From NCBI RefSeq assembly GCF_026013605.1, contig NZ_JAPDPJ010000015.1, positions 1 through 64,000 on the forward strand: 64,000 nt of DNA, in the 5' to 3' direction. Positions 28,092 through 36,418 of this stretch are shown in pieces. Position 1 is the stretch's first letter; every line of letters starts with the position of its first letter. The stretch comes from Plebeiibacterium sediminum (GTDB lineage Bacteria > Bacteroidota > Bacteroidia > Bacteroidales > Marinilabiliaceae). The notes beneath the pieces are model-generated. The model had not been told where the DNA came from, did no database searches, and worked only from the letters and a program-made list of their open reading frames with translations. Made by a program: the position numbers and the translations under genes.

Positions 28092-28269
28092 TTTATTATT
28101 TTTGCAATGAGAGCTGCAACTCTCATTAATTACTATACTTTGTCTCCAACGTTTGAAATATTTCGGTATTTTAGGCTTGGAGGCTTTTTCCTTTTCCCGC
28201 TACTCTGAGACTACTATTGTTCGTCACAAAACAGAAGTTGATACTATTTACATTTTTAAAATATTTATT
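28092..28269 (-). promoter_or_regulatory. Structured gap inside the lipoprotein cluster
   Basis: AATGAGAG (28106-28113) and CTCTCATT (28120-28127) form a hairpin 15 bases from the start of the 206-residue lipoprotein gene. Further upstream, CTCCAA and TTGGAG arms enclose about 28 bases (28142-28183). The gap could hold an attenuator, an operon-internal promoter or a small RNA. No T-run follows, so it is not a simple terminator. Confidence 0.35.
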
Positions 28270-29637
28270 TTATTGTTCATTATTACTACACATCCCATTC
28301 TCAAAATCCTCAATAGTAGGATTGTATAAATTGTGATATACATAAAACTCATCGGGTACATGAGCTTTTATAGCATTAGAAATAGGACAATAATCTTTTA
28401 ATAGAGGATTTGCTAAAGCTGATTTTTCATACCCTCCTATTACTAATTTTTTATTTATCGCAATTAGTTTTTCCAAACCGGCTAAAGAAGCCAGATTAGG
28501 ATTGCTTGTTATGAATATTTCATCTACACTTTCTAAATTCTCCAAACCTTCAAGTGATTCAATATTTTGCATTTCTGCAATACTTAAATGCTTCACTCTT
28601 CTTAATGATTGTAATCCATAAAGGTTATATACAGAAGGATTACCTGTTAATAAGAACTTTTCAAGTTGCATATATTGGGATAAGCCATTTAGATCATTTA
28701 TATTTTTACAATATTGAATTGAAACAGAAGTTACATAATTCAATTCTGATAAAAAATCAACATTATCAATTTCATCACAATAACTTATATCAACTGAACT
28801 ACAGGCTATATCCTGATTAAAACAAAATACTTTGCAATTTAAATTTGATATTGACAATGTATTTAGGGTTGAAACAGTTGGTATATTTATGGTATCCAGA
28901 TTTATCAATTCTGACACATACAATTTTCCAATATAACGTAGAGTATTAAGATCTTTTATTGCCCTAAGCATTGGATTATTTGTAATTGTTAACGATTCAA
29001 CTTTGCGGATATTATTTAAATTACTAATTGACTCCAATTTAAGATTACCTGATATATTTACCCTTTCTGCTTCCTCTATACTATCAAGTCCTTTTAAACA
29101 ATTTAGTTTTTCATTTTCGCTAATATCAAGAGTTTCAACTTCACGAACTCCTTCCAATCCATTAAGATTAGTCAATAAATCACAATCAGACACTGACAAA
29201 TAAGAAAGTTTATTGATCTGATCAAAACCTTTTAATGATGTAAGTTTCGGATTAACTGAAATACTTAAACTACTCAATTCTCCTTTAAGGATTTTAAAAT
29301 CAGGTAAGGATTTTAGTACATAATTATCACAAATGCTTATTCCACTATCAACAGCGACTATATTTTCTAATCCATCTAACGATACAAGCATAGGATTATT
29401 CTTAATAATTAACTTTCCTCCAATATTTTGCAATAAACTTAAACCTTCCAGATTATTTATAAACTCACCCGATATAATAATATCTCCGGGAATAGAGGCA
29501 TAATGAAAATTATCAACTTGTTTTTGGGATGTAATTTCTAATCTTTTAGGAATAGGATCATTTTCATTACACGCATAAAGTATCACTAAAAAAAAGAAAG
29601 ATATACCATATAAGATATATACTCTTAAAAGATTCAT
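28270..29637 (-). CDS. Receptor-L-domain/leucine-rich-repeat lipoprotein
   Basis: 455 residues with lipobox Cys23 (VILYACNEN). From about residue 35 to 420 it is built of imperfect repeats of about 22-24 residues of the form LxxLxGLexLxxVxxLxIxxNxxL (LTNLNGLEGVREVETLDISEN, LESVDEIFITSNPNLASLAGL). This is the receptor L-domain or SDS22-like pattern common in Bacteroidota surface lipoproteins. A Cys-containing cap follows (DYCPISNAIK ... NGMCSNNEQ). It probably binds a protein or glycan ligand at the surface. It is the first gene of the leftward cluster, 178 bases upstream of the two lipoproteins. Confidence 0.72.
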   Translation of the reverse strand: MNLLRVYILYGISFFFLVILYACNENDPIPKRLEITSQKQVDNFHYASIPGDIIISGEFINNLEGLSLLQNIGGKLIIKNNPMLVSLDGLENIVAVDSGISICDNYVLKSLPDFKILKGELSSLSISVNPKLTSLKGFDQINKLSYLSVSDCDLLTNLNGLEGVREVETLDISENEKLNCLKGLDSIEEAERVNISGNLKLESISNLNNIRKVESLTITNNPMLRAIKDLNTLRYIGKLYVSELINLDTINIPTVSTLNTLSISNLNCKVFCFNQDIACSSVDISYCDEIDNVDFLSELNYVTSVSIQYCKNINDLNGLSQYMQLEKFLLTGNPSVYNLYGLQSLRRVKHLSIAEMQNIESLEGLENLESVDEIFITSNPNLASLAGLEKLIAINKKLVIGGYEKSALANPLLKDYCPISNAIKAHVPDEFYVYHNLYNPTIEDFENGMCSNNEQ

Positions 29638-29952
29638 AAGTATAGAATTGGGTTAACAATCTTGGTAGTTAAAGATGTTGTCAATATACAAGCTAAATCA
29701 ATCTAGCTCATAAATAGAACATCAAGGCAAAAAATTAATTTAAATACACTAAGTAGTTATATTGTAATTGTGTGTGTGTTTTATTCTCATAATCAAATTT
29801 CAGCTCTGGTTAATAACGGATTCAAATGTAATTTATTTTTTTTTACAAAACAAATTTTAACAATAAAATCATGTAAGTAACCACATGAGTATTCAGACCT
29901 TAATACTAAATATAATGAAGATTAAAAAAACTACTTCAACAATCTCCTATGG
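29638..29952. other. AT-rich gap with a short TG run
   Basis: 315 bases without a gene; (TG)n of about six units near 29768-29779. The region must hold the promoter of the LRR lipoprotein gene, but no clean TAnnTTTG is visible on the minus strand. Confidence 0.35.
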
Positions 29953-30711
29953 TCACTTTCTACTCACTGTTAACCTCACACTAAAAACCGATTTTGAACT
30001 CGCTTTATTTATTCCACAAAAATATATTTCATTTTTGAATTCAGGCTGCAATTGATGGATATTACTATAACATTCTACATCATCATTTAAAAAGGCTTCA
30101 CCTAAAAAGTTGATATCATACTCAATAACAGTGTAAGAACTATGATATTTAAATGGAATTAAATCTAAAATCCACTGCGAATACTTAAAATTATTGACGT
30201 GCTTGCTCAAATCCAGATCGCTGTTTTTAACCACTACAGTTTTAAGTAAATCCATATTTTCAGGAATCTTCAGTTTATCTGTTGTAAAAGGTAATGTATA
30301 AGCTGCACCAGGATCAAACTGTTCATCAAACCCATGATGAAAATGTGGTTTACGGTTTTGAGCATCTAAAATCATCCAGCTGGTGGCACATTCCCCTATC
30401 CTTTCATCTTTATAATAAATTTCAAAGTTTCTATCCGCAAAACATCCTTTACCTGGTTTTGGATAGGTTTTAATGAACACCTTCTCCTTCCATTTGGGCC
30501 AATAGGTCATCTTTAACTTTTGCCGAATCAATACCCAAAAGGTATTATTGTTAATCATATCCTCGTAACCATAGCCAAGCAGCGCTGCATGGTCGTAGGC
30601 AATATCCTGCAGCAAGCCCAGCAATCCGTATAAACCCAGTTGCTTATTGCTGTTTATTAAAAGACTATTTATGGTGTATTCCTTTTCAAGAACTAAATTC
30701 TCTATATTCAT
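29953..30711 (-). CDS. Acyl-ACP thioesterase (FatA/FatB-like)
   Basis: This 252-residue cytoplasmic enzyme releases free fatty acids from acyl-carrier protein. It has two hot-dog folds. The first has LLGLLQDIAYDHAALLGYGYEDM and FWVLIRQKLKMTYWPKW; the second has DLDLSKHVNNFKYSQWILD, which carries the family's D-x-N/S-x-H-V-N-N-x-x-Y-x-x-W catalytic segment. The length fits bacterial members. It is monocistronic. Its role is lipid turnover or tuning of acyl chain length; chain preference cannot be read from sequence. Confidence 0.88.
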   Translation of the reverse strand: MNIENLVLEKEYTINSLLINSNKQLGLYGLLGLLQDIAYDHAALLGYGYEDMINNNTFWVLIRQKLKMTYWPKWKEKVFIKTYPKPGKGCFADRNFEIYYKDERIGECATSWMILDAQNRKPHFHHGFDEQFDPGAAYTLPFTTDKLKIPENMDLLKTVVVKNSDLDLSKHVNNFKYSQWILDLIPFKYHSSYTVIEYDINFLGEAFLNDDVECYSNIHQLQPEFKNEIYFCGINKASSKSVFSVRLTVSRK

Positions 30712-31032
30712 AACTCAAAAATAAAGCTCGAAGTTAGAATATTTAAGCATAAGAATAAATGCTTTATTTAAAATGATGTATCTGTACATATAAGCATTCA
30801 ATACTAAAGACTTAAGTTCTAAAAATTAAATGTAAAATAATCCACTTTTATGTTCAACGGTACCACTGAATCACTCAAAAAACACAACTAAACAATTCAC
30901 TATCTACACATTACAACAATAACACCCACTTTTTGAAGCCATATTGTAAATTTTAATTATTTCTGACAAAATATAACTTTGGCCAGGGAATTAATCTAAT
31001 AAACTATCTATAATCAATATAAGACTTAGCAA
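30712..31032. other. Divergent gap between thioesterase and SGNH genes
   Basis: 321 bases, AT-rich. It holds a -7-like element for the rightward gene at 30974-30981. Nothing else was recognised. Confidence 0.4.
30974..30981 (+). promoter_or_regulatory. Putative -7 element for the SGNH esterase gene
   Basis: TAACTTTG is an exact TAnnTTTG match 51 bases upstream of the ATG at 31033. The nearest TTG is about 27 bases upstream, longer than the usual spacing. Confidence 0.45.
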
Positions 31033-32553
31033 ATGAACAAACTAGCGTTAATTGTTTTAACTATTTTTATTACAACCTCCTTTTTATCCTGCAGCAATAA
31101 GGATAAAAAAGATGCTACCTCTAAACCAACAGTATACACCATAGGTGATTCAACTGTTAAAAACGGACAAGGCGATGGATCTGGAGGATTATGGGGCTGG
31201 GGAGACCCTATACGACAGTATTTCGATTTAGAAAAAATCAATCACGAAAACCATGCCCGAGGTGGCACCAGCACTAGAACTTACCGATCGTTGGGACTAT
31301 GGGAACCTGTACTTGCCAAGTTGAAAAAAGGAGATTTTGTAACCATTCAGTTTGGACACAACGATAACAGTGCCATTAACGATGAAAAACGTGCCCGCGG
31401 AACTATTAAAGGTATTGGTGATGAAACAGAGGAAATTGATAACATGCTTACCGGTGAACATGAAATTGTACACTCGTACGGTTGGTATTTAAAACAATTT
31501 ATTCACGAAATTAAGGATAAAGGTGCCACTCCTATAATTATTTCTTCTATTCCTCAAAATAAGTGGGAAGACGGAAAAGCCCGTAGCTTTAAAGACACTT
31601 ACGCAACCTGGGCACGACAGATCGCAACTGCAGAAAATGTAACTTTCATTGACCTTAACCATAAGATGTCAGATTACATGGAGAAATTAGGTCCTGAAAA
31701 AGTGATGAACTACATGTTTTGGGAAAAAGACAAAACACATCCATCGGCTAAAGGCGCTGTTATTGCAGCTTCATTGGTGGTTGAAGGTATCAAAGAAAAT
31801 CAGGAGTGTGCACTTAGTGAATATCTATTAGAGAACCCTGTAATTAACTTCCCTGTTAAAAAGGATGTGTTTATTTTGGGTGACTCTACTGCAGCTTTTG
31901 GTAATGACTCTGCCATTGGTTGGGGACGAATGATTCCTATGTATTTTGATACCACAAGAGTTATTGTACATAACAAAGCTCGTGGTGGTCGTAGTACGCG
32001 TACTTTTATGAATGAAGGTCTTTTAGATTCAGCATTAATCAAAATGGGTGAAGGAGATTTTGCTCTGATTCAGTTTGGTCATAATGATGATTCTAATCCC
32101 GGGGCCCCAAAATACAGAGGAACGATTCACGGCACAGGTAATGAAACAGAAACGGTATCACTTGCCGATAGTACTACTGAAGTTGTTCATACATATGGCT
32201 GGTATTTAAAACTATATATTGAAAAAATTAAAGAAACAGGGGCTACCCCTATTGTATTGTCGCTTACTCCCCGTAATATGTGGAAAGACGGTAAAGTAGA
32301 CAGAAGACACCTGAACTATTGTAACTGGGCAAAAGAAGTTGCAGACTCAACCGGAGTCCTTTTCCTTAATATTAACGAACGTATTGCCAACAGATATCAG
32401 GAATTAGGACCTGATGAAGTAAGCAAATTGCACCCCAAAGACCACACGCATACCTCAATGGAAGGTGCTCGCCAAAATGCGCTTGATATTGCAAAAGCCA
32501 TTCGCGAAACACGAGATTGCAAACTAAGAGGCTACATAGAGCTTCCAAACTAA
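31033..32553 (+). CDS. Lipoprotein with two tandem SGNH (rhamnogalacturonan acetylesterase-like) domains
   Basis: 506 residues with a lipobox (FLSCSNKDK, Cys20). Two complete SGNH hydrolase domains lie in tandem. The first has TIGDSTV (Ser), HARGGTSTRT (Gly), IQFGHNDN (Asn) and DKTHPSAKGA (Asp/His). The second has ILGDSTA, KARGGRSTRT, IQFGHNDD and DHTHTSMEGA. The domains are clearly paralogous (compare HSYGWYLKQFI with HTYGWYLKLYI), so an internal duplication made the gene. Both keep the catalytic residues. The family removes acetyl groups from pectic rhamnogalacturonan and related glycans. No other pectin gene is adjacent. Confidence 0.88.
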   Translation: MNKLALIVLTIFITTSFLSCSNKDKKDATSKPTVYTIGDSTVKNGQGDGSGGLWGWGDPIRQYFDLEKINHENHARGGTSTRTYRSLGLWEPVLAKLKKGDFVTIQFGHNDNSAINDEKRARGTIKGIGDETEEIDNMLTGEHEIVHSYGWYLKQFIHEIKDKGATPIIISSIPQNKWEDGKARSFKDTYATWARQIATAENVTFIDLNHKMSDYMEKLGPEKVMNYMFWEKDKTHPSAKGAVIAASLVVEGIKENQECALSEYLLENPVINFPVKKDVFILGDSTAAFGNDSAIGWGRMIPMYFDTTRVIVHNKARGGRSTRTFMNEGLLDSALIKMGEGDFALIQFGHNDDSNPGAPKYRGTIHGTGNETETVSLADSTTEVVHTYGWYLKLYIEKIKETGATPIVLSLTPRNMWKDGKVDRRHLNYCNWAKEVADSTGVLFLNINERIANRYQELGPDEVSKLHPKDHTHTSMEGARQNALDIAKAIRETRDCKLRGYIELPN

Positions 32554-32878
32554 TTAATTATTGAAATTCACTGGTGCTTAATTCTTTCTGGCATCAGTGA
32601 ATGCTTTCCTTGCCTCACCCAAAACATCTCATTACTTATCAAATTATCCCTTATTCACTTCTCCACCTTTTGGAGTGAATCTCCATTTTACATATCTCAT
32701 TATAAACAAACAGATTAGCTATTTTAGGCAGGCTCATCATATGTATACCTTAACAATACTTAACTAAAAAACAGAATTATTATAGAGCAATAATGCAACC
32801 TTATTAAGATGTAATAGGTAAATCAAAACCAATAAACATACGCCCCCCCCGTATACATAACAAACAAATTACATCAAA
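32554..32878. other. Gap upstream of the chemoreceptor with a C8 tract
   Basis: 325 bases, AT-rich apart from a C8 run at 32843-32850 that is framed by ATACG (32838-32842) and CGTAT (32850-32854). The run ends 28 bases before the chemoreceptor ATG. No clear -7 element was found. Confidence 0.5.
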
Positions 32879-34774
32879 ATGATAAAAATTAATAACATCT
32901 CTATCAGGAAGAGACTAAACCTTATGTTAGGTGGATCGGTTATAGCCATCATTCTATTTATTTGTATTTTTTCAGTGTTTTATTCTCAAACCCAATTTGG
33001 TAAAATGTTAAATACCAATATGTCATCAGAAATGGAAAACCTGAACTCTTTAATTGACATTGAAACATCAGAAAAACATGCATCCATAGAATCATCTGCT
33101 CAAATGATATCTGAGATTTTTGAAATTTTAGATATCCAAACAGATGAAAAAAATACCAAGGAAATTAATACCATTAGTATTATTGATTATACGAAGCAAA
33201 AAATAAAAATACCAACAGTTACATACAATGGAACTCCTTTTTACAAGGATACTACCTTGGTTGATCATTTGGGTGAGATAATAGATGGTACAATTTCGTT
33301 TGATCAGCGAATTAAAGGTGGTTTTGTTTGTACTTCAACAAATGTTAGAGACGATAAAGGTAATAGAACAACCAATTTTTTCATACCTGAGGGGTCAGAT
33401 TTAGGCAAAAAACTATTAAATAAAAAGTTATTTATTACACATCAATTATTTTTGGGCGTAAGATATTTAACTGCTTATTTACCTGTGGTTAAAAACAACG
33501 TTGTGGTTGCTGCAATTGCTATTGCTATTGAGCAAAACGATATTCACTTATTAAAAGAAAAATTCTACAATAAAAAGTTTTTAGAAACAGGCTATGCTTT
33601 TTTAGTAAATAAAGATGGAAAATTATTAATTCACCCTAATCAAAAACTAGAGGGAACCAGCGTAGCCGAAAACGATTTTTTTAAAACAATGTTAACCTCA
33701 AATGAAAATAAAGGTCAATTTGATTACAACTACGGCGGCGAGGATAAAATATTGTTTTATGAGTACAATGAAATGATGGAATGCTATATTGTTGTTAATA
33801 TTCAGGAAAATGAATATTCAGCAGTAGCACGAAAAGCCACCCTTATATTTATAATTGTACTTTTTGTGGCCATCATTCTGTTTTTACTCATTGGAGGCTA
33901 TATTGTAAACACCATTAGAAAACCTTTAAATGCCTGTGTTCATTTTGCTGATGAAATTTCAGCAGGTAATATATTAGCAAAACTTGATATTAATCAAAAA
34001 GATGAACTTGGCCAGTTAGCTACATCACTAAAAACCATGATTACTAAACTTAAGGAGGTTATAAACGGCATCCGACTTAGTTCTGCAACCATTACCAATG
34101 CAAGTGCTATGGTTAACGAAGCCTCTCAATCGCTTTCAAACAGTTCCAACGAACAGGCATCTACTGTTGAAGAAGTATCTTCTACTATGGAAGAAATGGT
34201 TAGTGCTATAAAAGAAAACTCTCTAAATGCTGACAACACGAATAAAATATCCATTGAAGCACAAAAGGTTATGGAGAGTGTATTTAATGAATCAAATAAA
34301 CTAACAAATGCAGTAAAAGATATATCAACTAAAATAACCGTTATTAACGGAATTGCTATGCAAACCAACATACTGTCGTTAAATGCCAGAGTTGAAGCAG
34401 CAAAAGCTGGCGTTGAAGGAAGAGGTTTTAGTGTGGTAGCTGAAGAAATTAAAAAATTGGCAGACGTAAGTAAAGATGCGGCTACGGATATTATTGGAAT
34501 TACTAAAACAAGTTTACAAATAGCCACAAGTACCGGTGAACAAATTAATGACTTAATGCCTAGAATTGTTGAAACGACAAACCTGGTAAGCGGAATATCG
34601 GCAGCCAGTAACGAACAGTATAATGGTGCTGAACAGGTTAATTTTTCAATGCAACAAGTCAATGAATCTATTCAATCAAATGCCAGTTCAAGTGAAGAGT
34701 TATCAAACAGCGCACAACAACTTACTGATGAAGTTCAGAAAATGGAAGAGTTAATATCTTTCTTTAAACTTTAA
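32879..34774 (+). CDS. Methyl-accepting chemotaxis protein with Cache sensor
   Basis: 631-residue transmembrane chemoreceptor. Membrane segments lie at about 17-36 and 320-343. The periplasmic region between them is a Cache-type ligand domain (single or Cache3-Cache2 layout; FLETGYAFLVNKDGKLLIHPN is the usual Cache strand-helix segment). A HAMP domain covers about 345-400 and the rest is the signalling coiled coil. The hairpin tip reads IAMQTNILSLNARVEAAKAGVEGRGFSVVAEE, close to the invariant CheA/CheW contact site. No C-terminal CheR tether and no other che gene is present in the window. The ligand is unknown; Cache domains often bind amino acids, small acids or amines. A C8 tract lies just upstream. 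Confidence 0.9.
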   Translation: MIKINNISIRKRLNLMLGGSVIAIILFICIFSVFYSQTQFGKMLNTNMSSEMENLNSLIDIETSEKHASIESSAQMISEIFEILDIQTDEKNTKEINTISIIDYTKQKIKIPTVTYNGTPFYKDTTLVDHLGEIIDGTISFDQRIKGGFVCTSTNVRDDKGNRTTNFFIPEGSDLGKKLLNKKLFITHQLFLGVRYLTAYLPVVKNNVVVAAIAIAIEQNDIHLLKEKFYNKKFLETGYAFLVNKDGKLLIHPNQKLEGTSVAENDFFKTMLTSNENKGQFDYNYGGEDKILFYEYNEMMECYIVVNIQENEYSAVARKATLIFIIVLFVAIILFLLIGGYIVNTIRKPLNACVHFADEISAGNILAKLDINQKDELGQLATSLKTMITKLKEVINGIRLSSATITNASAMVNEASQSLSNSSNEQASTVEEVSSTMEEMVSAIKENSLNADNTNKISIEAQKVMESVFNESNKLTNAVKDISTKITVINGIAMQTNILSLNARVEAAKAGVEGRGFSVVAEEIKKLADVSKDAATDIIGITKTSLQIATSTGEQINDLMPRIVETTNLVSGISAASNEQYNGAEQVNFSMQQVNESIQSNASSSEELSNSAQQLTDEVQKMEELISFFKL

Positions 34775-35101
34775 ACATCAAAAGGTTTATCACTTACAGT
34801 TAATTTCAGTAATGGTAAAACTCAAAATATGATCATTACAAATCACTTTTTTTTTGCAAGAGTGATTTGTAATTTCCTATTCAGGATATTTAATCTCTTT
34901 CGCTAAAAAATTCTTAAAAATAAGATCAATTAAACCACATTTCTTTTCGCCTTCCCTTGTCCATCATTTTTATTTCTGGCATCATATAACATTTCCATTA
35001 CCCCGCTAAGCTTAAAAATATTTTATTTAATCTATATTCGCAATAAACCAATCCTCTTCAACATTGTTAGAAATTATATACTATAAAAACAAGAAGCATA
35101 G
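34775..35101. other. Gap between chemoreceptor and carbonic anhydrase genes
   Basis: 327 bases. It holds the hairpin at 34835-34873. The remainder is AT-rich and nothing else was recognised. Confidence 0.4.
34835..34876 (+). terminator. Hairpin after the chemoreceptor gene
   Basis: Perfect 13-bp arms ATTACAAATCACT (34835-34847) and its complement (34861-34873) around a T8-rich loop. Only a short T tail follows, so termination efficiency is uncertain. Confidence 0.55.
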
Positions 35102-35728
35102 ATGGATATTAAGCAAATATTTAAGAACAACCAAAACTGGGTTCAGGAAAAATTAAGTATCGACTCCAATTACTTTAAAAACTTAACAGAAGGCCAAAGT
35201 CCTGATATTTTATACATAGGATGTTCCGATAGCCGTGTAACTGCTGAAGAACTTATGGGCGTATCGGCTGGTGAGGCTTTTGTACACAGAAACATTGCCA
35301 ATATGGTTCCCAATACCGATTTAAGTGTAATGTCGGTAATTGATTATGCTGTTTTGCAACTAAAAGTAAACCATATTGTGGTATGTGGTCATTATTATTG
35401 TGGAGGAGTTAAAGCTGCCATGCAATCGCAGGATCTGGGAATTCTCAATCCATGGTTAAGAAATATCAGAGATGTGTACAGAATGCATAAAGAGGAACTT
35501 AATGCAATTACAGACGAGGAGCAAAAGTATAAAAGATTGGTTGAGTTAAATGTTGAAGAACAATGTATTAATGTTCTTAAAACTGCCGAAGTTCAAAGAG
35601 CTTATCGCGAAAGAGGCATTACAGTTCATGGATGGGTATTCGATATTCACTCAGGCAACTTAATTGATCTTAAAATTGACTTCGATAAATTATTAGATAA
35701 TATCATGGAAATTTATCATCTGGATTAA
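35102..35728 (+). CDS. can: Beta-class carbonic anhydrase
   Basis: 208-residue cytoplasmic zinc enzyme that interconverts CO2 and bicarbonate. Zinc ligands are Cys41 in GCSDSR, with the Asp43-Arg45 dyad, then His97 and Cys100 in VVCGHYYCGGV. GEAFVHRNIANMV and the C-terminal VHGWVFDIHSGNLIDL are also conserved in the family. The length is typical. It is monocistronic. It would supply bicarbonate for carboxylation in anaerobic or capnophilic growth. Confidence 0.93.
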   Translation: MDIKQIFKNNQNWVQEKLSIDSNYFKNLTEGQSPDILYIGCSDSRVTAEELMGVSAGEAFVHRNIANMVPNTDLSVMSVIDYAVLQLKVNHIVVCGHYYCGGVKAAMQSQDLGILNPWLRNIRDVYRMHKEELNAITDEEQKYKRLVELNVEEQCINVLKTAEVQRAYRERGITVHGWVFDIHSGNLIDLKIDFDKLLDNIMEIYHLD

Positions 35729-36048
35729 CAAAAAACAACCATCTTAAATTGCTTCTTAGTTTTTATTATCATCTTATACAAACCATTTTATGGGTATGTA
35801 ACGGAGCTTCCATTTATGAATATTCAGAAATTAAACAGGTAATTCATCTACTAGCTACAAAACAATAACTAATAGCAGAAAGCTCCGTACCACCTTAACA
35901 TTCAATTTGTATTCATATTGGTAGCTGTTCGGTTCCTATAGGCCTATCCCTATCCGAACACAACCCGAACACAGACCTACCACACCCGAACGCGACCCAA
36001 AGCCATACCGAACCCGTATCCAATCAGTCTCCAAAATGACATTTTTTT

Positions 36049-36141
36049 GAATAATTTTTGCCCATTTTAGCTATTTTCAGAATAATTTTCCTCGTTTTTG
36101 GCTTTTTTAGGAATAACTGAGTGATTTTAGCCCATTTTTGA
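36049..36141. repeat. Three degenerate 31-bp tandem units
   Basis: Units begin at 36049, 36080 and 36111, each with GAATAA followed by T-rich sequence and a GCCCATTTTxG- or GGCTTTTTT-like end. The period is 31 bp throughout although the units have diverged. Confidence 0.5.
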
Positions 36142-36172
36142 CTCAATATTAAAACCACACACTTTTATTTCA

Positions 36173-36231
36173 CACTATTATTCAAACACTTACAAAGACC
36201 AAAAGTCACAGTAAAATTACTGTTATTTTTT
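36173..36231 (+). repeat. 59-bp dispersed repeat, copy B
   Basis: Ungapped match to 120-178 (50 of 59 positions by eye). The terminator-like end is kept: an ACAGTA/TACTGT hairpin and a T-run. It ends 187 bases before the FGE-like gene. Confidence 0.6.
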
Positions 36232-36418
36232 AGTCCACATTATTCATATATATTAATTATCAAAAGTCAGAGCACAACATACAATTGTAGTACTTAATCT
36301 TTAACAAATGAATTAGCACTAACTTAAAAATCATAATAACATAGCGTTATTGCAATAAAACGAATATATTAAACGTTACATTGGTAGGCATTAAAGTTCA
36401 TAACCTAAAACTAAAAAA

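Larger units (their letters stand above)
35729..36418. other. 690-base gap rich in repeats
   Basis: No gene seen. In order: an inverted repeat ACGGAGCTT (35801-35809) against AAGCTCCGT (35880-35888); a C-rich stretch (about 35938-36020) with several CCGAAC/CGAACCC words; three 31-bp units at 36049-36141; and the second copy of the 59-bp element at 36173-36231. The rest is AT-rich. Confidence 0.55.

Noticed and set aside
29768-29779. Short TG dinucleotide run as a phase-variable tract
   Set aside because: Only about six units, inside a gap far from both start codons, and imperfect at the edges.
34126-34662. 178-codon open frame on the minus strand
   Set aside because: It lies inside the chemoreceptor coiled coil on the opposite strand and has no domain; the regular heptads and biased codons of the sense gene explain the open frame.
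36049-36141. 31-bp periodic units as a CRISPR array
   Set aside because: The units are contiguous and diverged, with no constant repeat and variable spacer, and there are no cas genes.
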